The notes beneath the pieces are model-generated. The model saw nothing but the letters and a program-made list of their open reading frames with translations. It made no database searches and was not told the origin of the DNA. 20,096 bases of DNA from JBCCFK01 sp965262315. GTDB taxonomy: Bacteria; Actinomycetota; Acidimicrobiia; Acidimicrobiales; UBA8592. The position numbers were made by a program, and so were the translations under genes. The number at the start of each line of letters is the position of its first letter. Position 1 is the first letter of the stretch. This document shows, piece by piece, positions 1-7,411 of the stretch. The stretch covers positions 1 through 20,096 of the forward strand of contig CBDHFJ010000045.1 of assembly GCA_965262315.1 (NCBI GenBank), given 5' to 3'.

Positions 1-1441
1 AGGACCGATCGACCGAGGAGCGCAGCGTCCTCCCGTTGGCGATGTCCTCCTTCAGGTGTTCGAAGTAGACGACGTTCGAGTCGAGCGACGTCCCGATCGA
101 CACGATGAGGCCGACGATGCCGGCAAGGGTCAGCGTGAGGCTCTGGGTCTCGGACAGGAACGCGAGCACGATCCACAGCATGGTCCCCGAGACCGCGAGC
201 GACAGCATGGCGGCCAGGCCGAGCAGCCGGTAGTAGCCGATCATGTACAGCGCCACCAGCGACAGCCCGACGATGCCGGCCACGATCCCTGCGTCGAGCG
301 AGTCCTGACCGAGCGTGGCCGAGACGGTGCGCACGCGGCTGCCGGACTCGGGGTCGGTGGGATCACCGAACTCCAGCGGCAGCGCACCGAAGCGCAACAC
401 CAGGGCGACGTCTTCGGCGCGGCTCTGGTTGAAGTCACCGGTGATGGTGATCTGGTCGCGCTGGAACGCGGGCTGTTGCACCTCGGGGGCGGATTCGACG
501 ACACCGTCGAGCACGATCGCGATGCGGCGGGTCGGGCACGCGGGCGAACCCTGGAAGCACACCGACGCGGCCTCGTTGAACAGGTCGATGCCCTCCTCGC
601 CGGCCTGGAAGATCGGGGCCACGAACCAGGTGATGCCGTCTCGGGATGTGGCATCGGCGTCCTCGAGAGCGGCACCGGTGAGCATCGTGCGCCCGAGCAG
701 GTAGCGCAGCTCGACCACACCGCTGTTCGGGTCGATCTGGGGCAGGATCACCGGCTGATCGGGATCGTCATCGTCCCGGGTGGTGGACGGCAGGCTCAAG
801 GCCTCCACCTGGTCGATGCCGATGTCCTCGCACCCGACGGCCCCGATCACGGGCAGGGCATCGTCGCCGTCCGCACTGGGCTCCTGCCCTTCCGGCGTGG
901 GGGTGGGGTCCGCGTCCTGCGGGCTCACGCCCACCGGCGCCTCCGGCACACCGCCGTCGCCTTCGCCCTCGTCGGGGGCAGGCTCCTCCGCTCCAGGCTC
1001 TTCGTCTTCTTCCGCTTCTGGCTCGGACTGGTCATCGCCGATCTGGTCGTCGTCGGCGACCTCGATCGGCTCGGCCGGGAGCTGCGCGCAGACGGGACGG
1101 AATCGCAGCTCGGCGGTCTGGCCGACCACCTCGAGCGCCCGCTGCTGGTCGTCGACGCCGGGGAGCTGGACCACGATGCGGTCGCCCTGGCGGGTGATGT
1201 CGGGCTCCGCCACGCCGAGTCCGTCGACGCGGTTGCGAATGATGTCGACCGAGGCGTCCAGGGCGTCGTCGAGTGCGTCACCGGTCAGCTCGGTGTCCTG
1301 CGCAGGTTCGAGCACGACTTCGGCGCCGCCCTCGAGGTCCAGACCCAACAGGATCGAGTTGCCGGCCGCGAGCGACCAGATCAGCGCGATGACGACCGCG
1401 CCCACCAGGCCGACCAGGGGGAAGAGCCCGGCGCGCCTCAT
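1..1441 (-). CDS. secD: Protein translocase subunit SecD (3' end cut by window edge)
   Basis: SecD is the membrane partner of SecYEG that, with SecF, uses the proton gradient to help pull exported proteins out. The frame is open from ATG at 1441 to the left edge, giving 480 visible codons. An N-terminal membrane segment (about residues 6-26) is followed by the conserved LGLDLEGG box (32-39). The periplasmic P1 domain is interrupted by a long acidic, proline-rich stretch covering roughly residues 115-185. The C-terminal part has several membrane helices and a GLIVSIGTSLDSNVVYFEHL box. This matches the usual SecD/SecF motif, in which the last two residues are normally E-R rather than E-H. The gene lies 97 bases downstream of yajC, the standard yajC-secD order. 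No good ribosome binding site precedes the ATG, and a short upstream frame overlaps it (see 1438-1497). The missing part should hold the last membrane helices, with secF likely beyond the edge. Confidence 0.95.
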   Translation of the reverse strand, partial: MRRAGLFPLVGLVGAVVIALIWSLAAGNSILLGLDLEGGAEVVLEPAQDTELTGDALDDALDASVDIIRNRVDGLGVAEPDITRQGDRIVVQLPGVDDQQRALEVVGQTAELRFRPVCAQLPAEPIEVADDDQIGDDQSEPEAEEDEEPGAEEPAPDEGEGDGGVPEAPVGVSPQDADPTPTPEGQEPSADGDDALPVIGAVGCEDIGIDQVEALSLPSTTRDDDDPDQPVILPQIDPNSGVVELRYLLGRTMLTGAALEDADATSRDGITWFVAPIFQAGEEGIDLFNEAASVCFQGSPACPTRRIAIVLDGVVESAPEVQQPAFQRDQITITGDFNQSRAEDVALVLRFGALPLEFGDPTDPESGSRVRTVSATLGQDSLDAGIVAGIVGLSLVALYMIGYYRLLGLAAMLSLAVSGTMLWIVLAFLSETQSLTLTLAGIVGLIVSIGTSLDSNVVYFEHLKEDIANGRTLRSSVDRS

Positions 1442-1497
1442 CGGGAGCCACCGGTCGGCTCGGGGCTCCGCGCGCCCACGTCGTGCATTCGCATCAT
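1438..1497 (-). CDS. Possible 19-residue leader peptide overlapping the secD start
   Basis: A short frame starting with tandem ATG codons at 1497 and 1494 encodes 19 residues (MMRMHDVGARSPEPTGGSR). It ends in TGA that overlaps the secD ATG by four bases (ATGA), the usual arrangement for translational coupling. A GGA lies a few bases before the tandem ATGs, whereas the secD ATG has no purine-rich site. It has no signal or membrane segment and none of the RAPP/RAPG arrest motifs I know from Sec-monitoring peptides. It could simply be chance in a GC-rich gap. I recognise no family. Confidence 0.3.
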   Translation of the reverse strand: MMRMHDVGARSPEPTGGSR

Positions 1498-1540
1498 GTC
1501 GGATCCGTCCCGCGTCGTGTGTGGTGGGGGCCCTGGGTGC

Positions 1541-1828
1541 TTACTCGTCGTCGACGAGCTCGTCCTCGTCGACCTCGCCGTAGGTGACCAGTCCGGCAAC
1601 GGACTCCTTGGTGACCTTGAGCTCAACGGAATCACTGACCTGGAGAAAGATCGTGTCGCCATCCAGGTCGCTCACGCGACCGTAGATGCCCGAGGACGTC
1701 ACCACGTCGTCGCCGACGTCGAGCCCGTTGATCAGCTCCTGGTGCTCACGCATCCTCCGCTGCTGCGGTCGGATCATCAGGAAGTACATGATGAGGATGA
1801 GCGGAATGAAGATGATCAGGGAACCCAT
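1541..1828 (-). CDS. yajC: Preprotein translocase subunit YajC
   Basis: YajC is a small single-pass membrane protein that associates with the SecDF complex. The 95-residue product has a hydrophobic N-terminal helix (about residues 3-18) followed at once by the family hallmark IRPQQRRMREHQE. Next comes the conserved soluble domain with the GDDVVTSSGIYGRV segment, then an acidic tail. Length and motif order match the family. The ATG at 1828 is preceded by GGAACGGATTC, a weak binding site. A TAGCAT element at 1865-1870 (read on the minus strand) could serve as a -10 box in the 112-base gap after tgt, but no convincing -35 is visible. It sits directly before secD, as in most bacteria. Confidence 0.95.
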   Translation of the reverse strand: MGSLIIFIPLILIMYFLMIRPQQRRMREHQELINGLDVGDDVVTSSGIYGRVSDLDGDTIFLQVSDSVELKVTKESVAGLVTYGEVDEDELVDDE

Positions 1829-1940
1829 GAATCCGTTCCAGGTGAGGCGGGGACAAGCGCCGAAATGCTACCCGCAGCCCTGCCCGAAACCATAGGCGGG
1901 GCTCGTCGTCGAACAGGTTGGTACGCCGTTCATCGCCAGT

Positions 1941-3077
1941 TCAGGCCCAGATCTCCAGGATGTCGCGCCGGAGCGACTCGAAGGTCCCGGCGGCGATCGA
2001 CTCCCGGATCCGGCGCATGAGGTCCGCCAACCACGCCAGGTTGTGCAACGTCACGATCCGGGCCGCTGCCGGCTCACCGACCGCGAGGAGATGGCGGATG
2101 TAGCCGCGGGACCAGCGGTTCGCGGGACTCGCCGGGAAGTCGGGGTCCAGGGGATCGTCGTCGCGGGCGTAGCGCGCCGCGCTGATGTTGAGACGGCCCG
2201 CGGTGGTCAACGCCGTCCCGTGCCGAGCCATCCGGGTGGGCCAGACACAGTCGAACATGTCGATCCCGGCGGCCACCGCCTCCACCAGACCGGCCGGGTC
2301 ACCGAGGCCCATGAAGTACCGGGGCCGATCGGCCGGGAGCAGATCGGTGGACGCCTGGAGGGGCTCGATCATCTCCTCGCGCGTCTCGCCGACCGACAGC
2401 CCGCCGACGGCGTAGCCGTCGAACCCGATGTCCATGAGCTGACGAGCCGAGCGCTGCCGCAGGCCGACGTCCAGACCGCCCTGCACGATCCCGAACTGGG
2501 CCCGCCCGGGGTGCGCGCTCCCGGCGACCGGCTGCTCCCGGTTGGTGAGGAAGTGGGCCCGACCCCGTTCGGCCCAGGCCGCGGTCCGGTCGACCGCGGT
2601 GGAGATGACCGCGTCGGGCGCCGGCAGCGGCGGGCACACGTCGAGGACCATTTGGATGTCCGAACCGAGCGCCAGCTGGATGTCGACGGCGCGTTCGGGC
2701 GTGAGCCGATGACTGCTGCCGTCGTAGGTGCTCTTGAACGTCGCCCCGTCGTCGTCGACCTTGGGTTCGAGCGAGAAGATCTGGAACCCGCCCGAGTCGG
2801 TCAGCACCAGGCGGTGCCAGTCGGAGAACCCGTGGATGCCGCCGAAGCCCTCGATGAGCTCCTCTCCCGGACGCAACATGAGGTGGTACGTGTTGCCGAG
2901 CACGATGCCGAAGTCGAGGTCCTCCAGGTCGGCGGAGGTCACGGTGCGGACCGACGCCCGCGTCCCGACCGGCATGAAGACCGGCGTCTGGACCCGATGC
3001 CGCGGGGTGGCGAGGGTGCCGGCCCGGGCACCCCCGTCGGTGGCCTCGACGGCGAAGGACGGGATGGGGTCGGTCAT
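1941..3077 (-). CDS. tgt: tRNA-guanine(34) transglycosylase with degenerate zinc site
   Basis: Tgt swaps guanine for preQ1 at the wobble base of GUN-anticodon tRNAs in queuosine synthesis. The 378-residue product has the DSGGFQ box with Asp94, MVLDVCPP (143-150), the FGIVQGG substrate loop (195-201), GGLSVGE (225-231) and the nucleophile motif MFDCVWPTR with Asp276. The usual C-terminal zinc site (Cys-x-Cys-x2-Cys, then a distant His) is broken. The aligned positions are Phe314, Ala316 and Ala319, while His345 remains at exactly the 31-residue spacing seen in the E. coli enzyme. The surrounding WSRGYIRHL and TLHN segments are intact, so this is substitution and not a frameshift. The chosen ATG (3077) overlaps the queA stop as ATGA. 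The open frame extends upstream, but that part is antiparallel shadow inside queA. The gene is probably translated by coupling with queA. Confidence 0.95.
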   Translation of the reverse strand: MTDPIPSFAVEATDGGARAGTLATPRHRVQTPVFMPVGTRASVRTVTSADLEDLDFGIVLGNTYHLMLRPGEELIEGFGGIHGFSDWHRLVLTDSGGFQIFSLEPKVDDDGATFKSTYDGSSHRLTPERAVDIQLALGSDIQMVLDVCPPLPAPDAVISTAVDRTAAWAERGRAHFLTNREQPVAGSAHPGRAQFGIVQGGLDVGLRQRSARQLMDIGFDGYAVGGLSVGETREEMIEPLQASTDLLPADRPRYFMGLGDPAGLVEAVAAGIDMFDCVWPTRMARHGTALTTAGRLNISAARYARDDDPLDPDFPASPANRWSRGYIRHLLAVGEPAAARIVTLHNLAWLADLMRRIRESIAAGTFESLRRDILEIWA

Positions 3078-4066
3078 GACGGTCGCTCCAGGAACATGGC
3101 GTCGCCGAAGGACAGGAAGCGGTAGCCCTCGGCGAGAGCGATGCCGTACCAGTCCCGCCAGCGAGGTCCGGCGAAGGCCTCGATCATCACCAGCAGGGTG
3201 GACCGGGGCACGTGGAAGTTGGTCATCAGGGCGTCGACGACACGGAACTCGAACCCGGGGGTGATGAACAGGTCGGTCCGGCCTGCGAGCTCGCCGCTGC
3301 GGGCCACGGACTCGAGCGCGCGGACGACGGTGGTGCCCACGGCGACGACGCGATCGGCGCTCTCGATGTCGGCCCACGTGGTGGCGTCGACGCGGTAGCG
3401 CTCGCTGTGCATCGTGTGCTCGTCGACCACGTCGGACTCGAGCGGCCGGAACGTGCCGACCCCCACGCTGAGCTCCACCGTCCGAATCTGGGCGCCCCGC
3501 TCCTGACACTGCGTCAACACCGCATCGGTGAGGTGCAGGCCCGCGGTCGGGGCTGCCACCGACGTCGCGTGGTCGGCGAAGACGGTCTGGTACCGCTCGG
3601 TGTCGCCCAGCGGTGCCGTGATGTACGGGGGCAGCGGCACCGCACCGAGCACCTCGAGCGTCTGCTCCATCGCTCCGCCGAGCGGCTGCACCAACCGGGT
3701 GCCCTCGCCCGTCGCCTCGTCCACCCGCAGCACGGCAGTCCCGTCGGCGGCGTGGAGCGTGGTGCCCTCGGGGACACGGCGGCTGGGGCGCACCAGCGCC
3801 TCCCATCGACCGTCCTCGACCGGCTCGAGCGCCAACACCTCGACCTGGCCGCCGGTGGCCTTGGTCAGGTGCATCCGCGCCGAGAGCACACGCGTGTTGT
3901 TCACCACGACGACGTCGCCAGGTCCCAGCAGGCTCGGGAAGTCCCGCGTGTGCCGATGCTCGACGGGGTCGCCGGTGACGAGGAGACGCGACGAGTCCCG
4001 GGGCGACGCCGGCGTCTGGGCGATCGCCTCGTCGGGCAGGTCGTATTCGAACGCGCTCGACTCCAT
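3074..4066 (-). CDS. queA: S-adenosylmethionine:tRNA ribosyltransferase-isomerase QueA
   Basis: QueA transfers and rearranges the ribosyl group of S-adenosylmethionine onto preQ1 in tRNA, making epoxyqueuosine. It acts directly after Tgt, whose gene follows with a four-base stop/start overlap. The 330-residue product carries the family blocks in order: an N-terminal YDLPDEAIAQTP box (residues 8-19) with PRDSSRLLV, VVVNNTRVLSARM (53-65), LPPYI, ERYQTVFA, AAPTAGLHLT (171-180), GVGTFRP (202-208), TTVVRALE, TNFHVPRSTLL and a C-terminal YRFLSFGDAMF. The length is slightly shorter than the common 340-350. The ATG at 4066 lies 27 bases after the ruvB stop, so the gene probably belongs to the ruvCAB transcript. 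Confidence 0.96.
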   Translation of the reverse strand: MESSAFEYDLPDEAIAQTPASPRDSSRLLVTGDPVEHRHTRDFPSLLGPGDVVVVNNTRVLSARMHLTKATGGQVEVLALEPVEDGRWEALVRPSRRVPEGTTLHAADGTAVLRVDEATGEGTRLVQPLGGAMEQTLEVLGAVPLPPYITAPLGDTERYQTVFADHATSVAAPTAGLHLTDAVLTQCQERGAQIRTVELSVGVGTFRPLESDVVDEHTMHSERYRVDATTWADIESADRVVAVGTTVVRALESVARSGELAGRTDLFITPGFEFRVVDALMTNFHVPRSTLLVMIEAFAGPRWRDWYGIALAEGYRFLSFGDAMFLERPS

Positions 4067-4093
4067 CGGGTCGAGGCTAGGACGCCGATTGGG

Positions 4094-5139
4094 TCAATCG
4101 AACAGGCCGGGCGGGAGCGCCTTGTCCGGGGTGGCCGGCGGCGTCAGACCCAGGTGCTCCCAGGCGGCCGGCGTCGCCACCCGGCCGCGTGGGGTGCGCA
4201 TCAGCAGGCCCTGCTGGATCAGGAAGGGCTCGTAGACGTCCTCGGACCGTCTCGGTGGGCTCACTGACACTGATGGCAAGGGTCGACAGGCCGACAGGGC
4301 CACCTCCGAACCGCTCGCAGATGCTGCCGAGGATCGCCCGGTCCACCTTGTCCAGACCCTTGGCGTCGACCCCAAACGTCGCCAAGCCGGCGTTCGCGGT
4401 CTCGGCGTCGATGATCCCGTCGGCTTTCACCTCGGCGTAGTCGCGGACACGACGCAGGAGCCGGTTGGCGATGCGTGGTGTTCCCCGCGCTCGGCGCGCG
4501 ATCTCGGCCGCGCCCTGATCGTCGGTCTGGACGCCGAGGATGTCGCCGGCTCGCACCACGATGCGATGAAGGTCGTCGGCGTCGTAGTAGTCGAGGCGCG
4601 CGACCAGCCCGAAGCGGTCACGCAGCGGGCCGGTGATCAGACCGGTCCGCGTGGTTGCTCCAACCAGGGTGAACCGGGACACGGGCAGCCGAACCGACCG
4701 TGCTGCGGGGACCCTTGCCCAGCACGATGTCGAGCTGGAAGTCCTCCATCGCCGGGTAGAGCACCTCCTCCACGTTGCGGGAGAGACGGTGGATCTCGTC
4801 GATGAAGAGGACGTCGCCCTCGTCGAGCTTGGTGAGGATGGCGGCGAGGTCGCCTGCGCGCTCGAGCGCGGGACCCGACGTGGAGTGCAGGGCCACCCCC
4901 ATCTCGGTGGCCACGATGTGCGCCAGCGTGGTCTTGCCGAGCCCGGGTGGACCCGCGAACAGGAGATGGTCGGCCGCCTGGCCACGGTTGCGGGCGGCGC
5001 CCAGAATGATGTGGAGATGTTCCTTCAGCTCGGACTGACCGACGAAGTCGGCCAGGGTGGACGGCCGAAGGCCGTTCTCGTTGAAGTCGACGCCGATGTC
5101 GTCGTCACCGAACTCCGGCGACAGCAGCTCGTCTCTCAT
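4094..5139 (-). pseudogene. ruvB: Holliday junction branch migration helicase RuvB, interrupted by two +1 frameshifts
   Basis: RuvB is the AAA+ motor that drives branch migration on RuvA-bound Holliday junctions. From ATG 5139 the first frame shows the N-terminal FVGQ box, Walker A GPPGLGKTT, Walker B FIDEIHRLSR and LYPAMEDFQLDIVLGKGP. It then loses homology at a C run (plus-strand GGGG, 4707-4710). A second frame continues with ARSVRLPVSRFTLVGATTR, LRDRFG, GTPRIANRLLRRVRDYA and the winged-helix start GPVGLSTLA. At plus-strand GG 4244-4245 a second shift moves to the third frame, which supplies EDVYEPFLIQQG, RTPRGRVATPAAW and the end at 4094. Removing one base at each site gives about 347 residues, a normal RuvB length, with every motif present. 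As written the product stops near 4618 after 173 residues. Both flanks are well conserved, which suggests sequence errors or very recent mutations. ruvA lies 19 bases upstream. Confidence 0.92.
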
Positions 5140-5158
5140 GGTCGCGCCACCGATCCCG

Positions 5159-5758
5159 TCACGAGTTCACGGCCAGACGCTGCAACGCCTGCTTGAGCAG
5201 CACCGAGGCGTCGCCGTCGACGGGCAGGTCCTTCATGGCCGCCTGGACCTCGTCCGCGCCGTAGCCCAGACCGGTGAGCGCCTCGCGCACGTCGTTGAGC
5301 TCGGTGGCGCCGGTCGCCGTCGCCGGCGACGAAACCGAGGTCAGGTCGACGTCGGGCAGGTCCAGCTTCTCCTTGAGCTCGACGAGGAGGCGCTGGGCGG
5401 TCTTCTTGCCGACGCCGGGAACCAGGCACAGCGCCGCGAGGTCCTCGGTGGCCAGGACGGTCTGGAGCCCGGCCGGATCGTGGACGCCGAGGATGGCGAG
5501 CCCCAGCGACGGCCCTACGCCGTGCGCCGAGATCAGGGCCTCGAAGGTGATCCGCTCCTCACGGCTCCCGAAGCCGTACAGCGTCTGATCGTCCTCGCGG
5601 TAGTGATGGTGGACGTGGACGAACACCTCGTCGCCGAGCTCGCCCAACGCAACCGCGGTGGCCGGCGACACGGTGACCCGATAGCCGACACCGGCCACCT
5701 CGATGATCACGTCGCCGCCGCTGCGGTCGATCAGCTCGCCGCGCAGTGTTCCGATCAT
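5159..5758 (-). CDS. ruvA: Holliday junction branch migration complex subunit RuvA
   Basis: RuvA binds four-way junctions as a tetramer and loads RuvB. The 199-residue product starts with MIGTLRGELI and has an OB-fold N-terminal domain (about 1-62) with the GVGYRV box. Two helix-hairpin-helix motifs follow, around GVGPSLGLAIL and VPGVGKKTAQRLLVELKEKL. A flexible linker leads to the C-terminal domain III (LNDVREALTGLGYGADEV), which contacts RuvB. Length is typical. The ATG at 5758 was chosen because AAGGAG (5766-5771) sits 7 bases upstream and the protein start matches the family. The longer open frame upstream reads into ruvC in the wrong frame. It lies 34 bases after ruvC and 19 before ruvB. 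Confidence 0.96.
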   Translation of the reverse strand: MIGTLRGELIDRSGGDVIIEVAGVGYRVTVSPATAVALGELGDEVFVHVHHHYREDDQTLYGFGSREERITFEALISAHGVGPSLGLAILGVHDPAGLQTVLATEDLAALCLVPGVGKKTAQRLLVELKEKLDLPDVDLTSVSSPATATGATELNDVREALTGLGYGADEVQAAMKDLPVDGDASVLLKQALQRLAVNS

Positions 5759-5792
5759 CGTCGTGCTCCTTCTCGGGACCGCCCTCGCTCCA

Positions 5793-6278
5793 TCATCGCA
5801 GCGCTCCGGCCGGTTGATGGGCCACGTGACACAGCGCCAGTGCGATGGCATCGGCGGCATCGACCGGCCGCAGGGGCGCCCGGATCCCCAGGAGGGACTG
5901 CACCATGCGCTCCATCTCGTCCTTGCTGGCGCCGCCGTGGCCGGCCACGGCCTCCTTCACCTGGTTGGGCGAGTACTCGACGACCGTGCAGCCGGCCGCT
6001 GCCGCCTCGGCCATGGTGAGGCCGCTGGCCTGGCCGACCGAGATGGCGGTGGAGACGTTGTGCTGGAACAGCACCCGCTCGATGGCGACCACCGAGGGTC
6101 GGTACTCGCCGATGAGGGCTCTGATCTCGCGCTGGAGCTCGGCCAGGCGATGCGGAACCGGCCAGTCCTTGGGCGTGGTGATGACACCGGCGGCCACGGC
6201 TCGGGAGCGGCGGCCGTCGGTCTCGAGACAGCCGTACCCACACCGGGTCAGGCCCGGATCGATCCCCAGGACGAACAT
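5793..6278 (-). CDS. ruvC: Crossover junction endodeoxyribonuclease RuvC
   Basis: RuvC is the dimeric nuclease that nicks Holliday junctions symmetrically in recombinational repair. The 161-residue product has the four catalytic acids in the expected places. They are Asp7 in GIDPGLTRCGYG, Glu67 in VVAIERVLF (usual IEEVFF), and Asp140 and Asp143 in PVDAADAIALALCH. NVSTAISVGQASG and SPNQVKEAVAGHG also match the family. It is the first gene of the ruvCAB run and is divergent from the ABC exporter. The ATG at 6278 has no ribosome binding site, and a TACGCT hexamer ends 7 bases before it, suggesting a leaderless message. Confidence 0.96.
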   Translation of the reverse strand: MFVLGIDPGLTRCGYGCLETDGRRSRAVAAGVITTPKDWPVPHRLAELQREIRALIGEYRPSVVAIERVLFQHNVSTAISVGQASGLTMAEAAAAGCTVVEYSPNQVKEAVAGHGGASKDEMERMVQSLLGIRAPLRPVDAADAIALALCHVAHQPAGALR

Positions 6279-6285
6279 ACGTACG

Positions 6286-6291
6286 AGCGTA
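6286..6291 (-). promoter_or_regulatory. Probable -10 box of a leaderless ruvC promoter
   Basis: On the minus strand TACGCT is followed by exactly 7 bases and then the ruvC ATG (6278). A transcript starting 7 bases after a -10 hexamer would begin at or next to the A of the start codon. No Shine-Dalgarno sequence precedes the gene. The same hexamer and spacing precede pdxS at 10485-10490. No TTGACA-like -35 is evident. Confidence 0.5.
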
Positions 6292-6293
6292 GT

Positions 6294-6315
6294 CGCCGGG
6301 GTCGCGGCCCCGGCG
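6294..6315. repeat. Perfect 8-bp GC inverted repeat between divergent ruvC and ABC exporter genes
   Basis: CGCCGGGG (6294-6301) and CCCCGGCG (6308-6315) are exact reverse complements separated by six bases. The repeat begins 2 bases upstream of the proposed ruvC -10 box and covers where the spacer and -35 would lie. This is compatible with an operator. In transcripts of the exporter it could also form a hairpin. Function is inferred only. Confidence 0.45.
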
Positions 6316-6378
6316 GACCGCCCGGCCCATTCCAGGCCAGGCGACTCATCCCCCAGGGGGCCATGCCGATTGGGCCGG

Positions 6379-7411
6379 GTGTCTCAGCCCTCTGCCGCCA
6401 CCTCCCTGCCTCCGGCGCCGCCCCCGGCGCCGGTGACCCCGACCGTCCTGTTGGAGGACGTGGGCAAGTCCTTCAACGGGCTCGAAGCTCTCAAGGGTCT
6501 GTCGCTCGCCGTTCCCAAGGGCGACATCACGGTGTTGTTGGGACCCAACGGGGCGGGCAAGACCACGGCCATCCGGATCATCACCGGCGCTCTCCCCGCC
6601 GACCGCGGGCTGGTGCAGACCTTCGGGGTCGACCCCTCGATCGACGGCGAACAGGTCCGTCGCCGTTGTGGCGTCGTGTCGGCCAAGCCGGCGCTCTACG
6701 ACCGGCTGCCCGGTTGGGACAATCTCGAGTACGCCGCAGCCCTCTACGGGGTCACCGGCAACGTCCGGGAGCGCATCCGGGCCGCGGCGGCACGATTCGA
6801 CATCGAGGACGCGCTGGACCAGTACGTCGGCGGGTACTCGACCGGGATGAAGACCCGCCTCGCGCTCTCCCGTGCCGTGCTGCACGACCCGGACCTGCTC
6901 CTGTTGGACGAACCCACCTCGGGCCTCGACCCCGAGTCGTCCCACGCCGTGCTCGACCTCATCCGTGAGATGACGGGCGACGGCACCACGGTGATCATGT
7001 GCACCCACCTGCTGGTCGAGGCCGAGGGGCTCGCGGACCAGATCATCATGCTCGACGACGGCGTCGAGCTGCTCCAGGGATCCCAGCACGACCTGATCGC
7101 TCGCTACTGGCCCACGACCGCGATCGTGATGGAGGCCGAGGAGCCGGCCACGTTGGACGTCGTGCGGGAGGTGGCAGGGCGTGATCGGCTTCCACCGCGA
7201 CGGGACCGCCGCCACCGTGGAGCTCGACGACGTGCGCCGCGTGCCCGACGTGATCGAGGCCGTGGTCACCCGAGGCGTCCGCCTCACCCGCGTCGAGCCC
7301 CATCGTCCGACACTCGAAGAGCTGTACTTCCGGGTTCGACGCGAGCACCGCGAGCAGACCGGGGCGCCACGACCGGCGATGACCGGTGAGGCGTTGGAGA
7401 TGGCTCGATGA
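6379..7411 (+). pseudogene. ABC exporter ATP-binding protein, interrupted by one +1 frameshift
   Basis: This is the ATPase of an ABC-2 type exporter; the substrate is unknown. From GTG 6379 a proline/alanine-rich leader precedes Walker A GPNGAGKTT (residues 55-63). The usual Q-loop glutamine appears to be Ala102 (VVSAKPALYDRL). The signature is YSTGM (153-157), Walker B is LLLLDEPTSGLD and the switch His is His210. Near residue 266 the frame is lost at plus-strand GGG 7177-7179. The next frame continues with VIGFHRDGTAATVELDDV and LEELYFRVRREH, normal for the C-terminal region of this subfamily. Deleting one G yields about 343 residues ending with TGA that overlaps the permease ATG by four bases. 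The start is uncertain: GTG 6433 is a shorter option, and ATG 6363 would need another indel. As written the protein would read out of frame to 7389. Confidence 0.85.

Noticed and set aside
56..2020. Long plus-strand open frame of 654 codons opposite secD and yajC
   Set aside because: It is a low-complexity Arg/Asp/His-rich translation with no family resemblance and exactly opposes clearly real genes. Long antisense frames are expected in GC-rich coding DNA.
3078..3806. N-terminal extension of Tgt upstream of 3077
   Set aside because: The extension lies entirely within queA in another frame and is Arg/Gly/Ala-rich shadow. The ATGA overlap start gives a normal-length Tgt.
4244..4710. Programmed frameshifting as an explanation for the ruvB reading-frame changes
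   Set aside because: There is no slippery heptamer, stop-codon context or downstream structure typical of recoding. RuvB is not known to need recoding, and two shifts in one gene would be exceptional.
6363..6378. ATG 6363 as the exporter ATPase start
   Set aside because: It is out of frame with the Walker A motif as written, and the AGGGGG stretch is only two bases away. It would need yet another indel.
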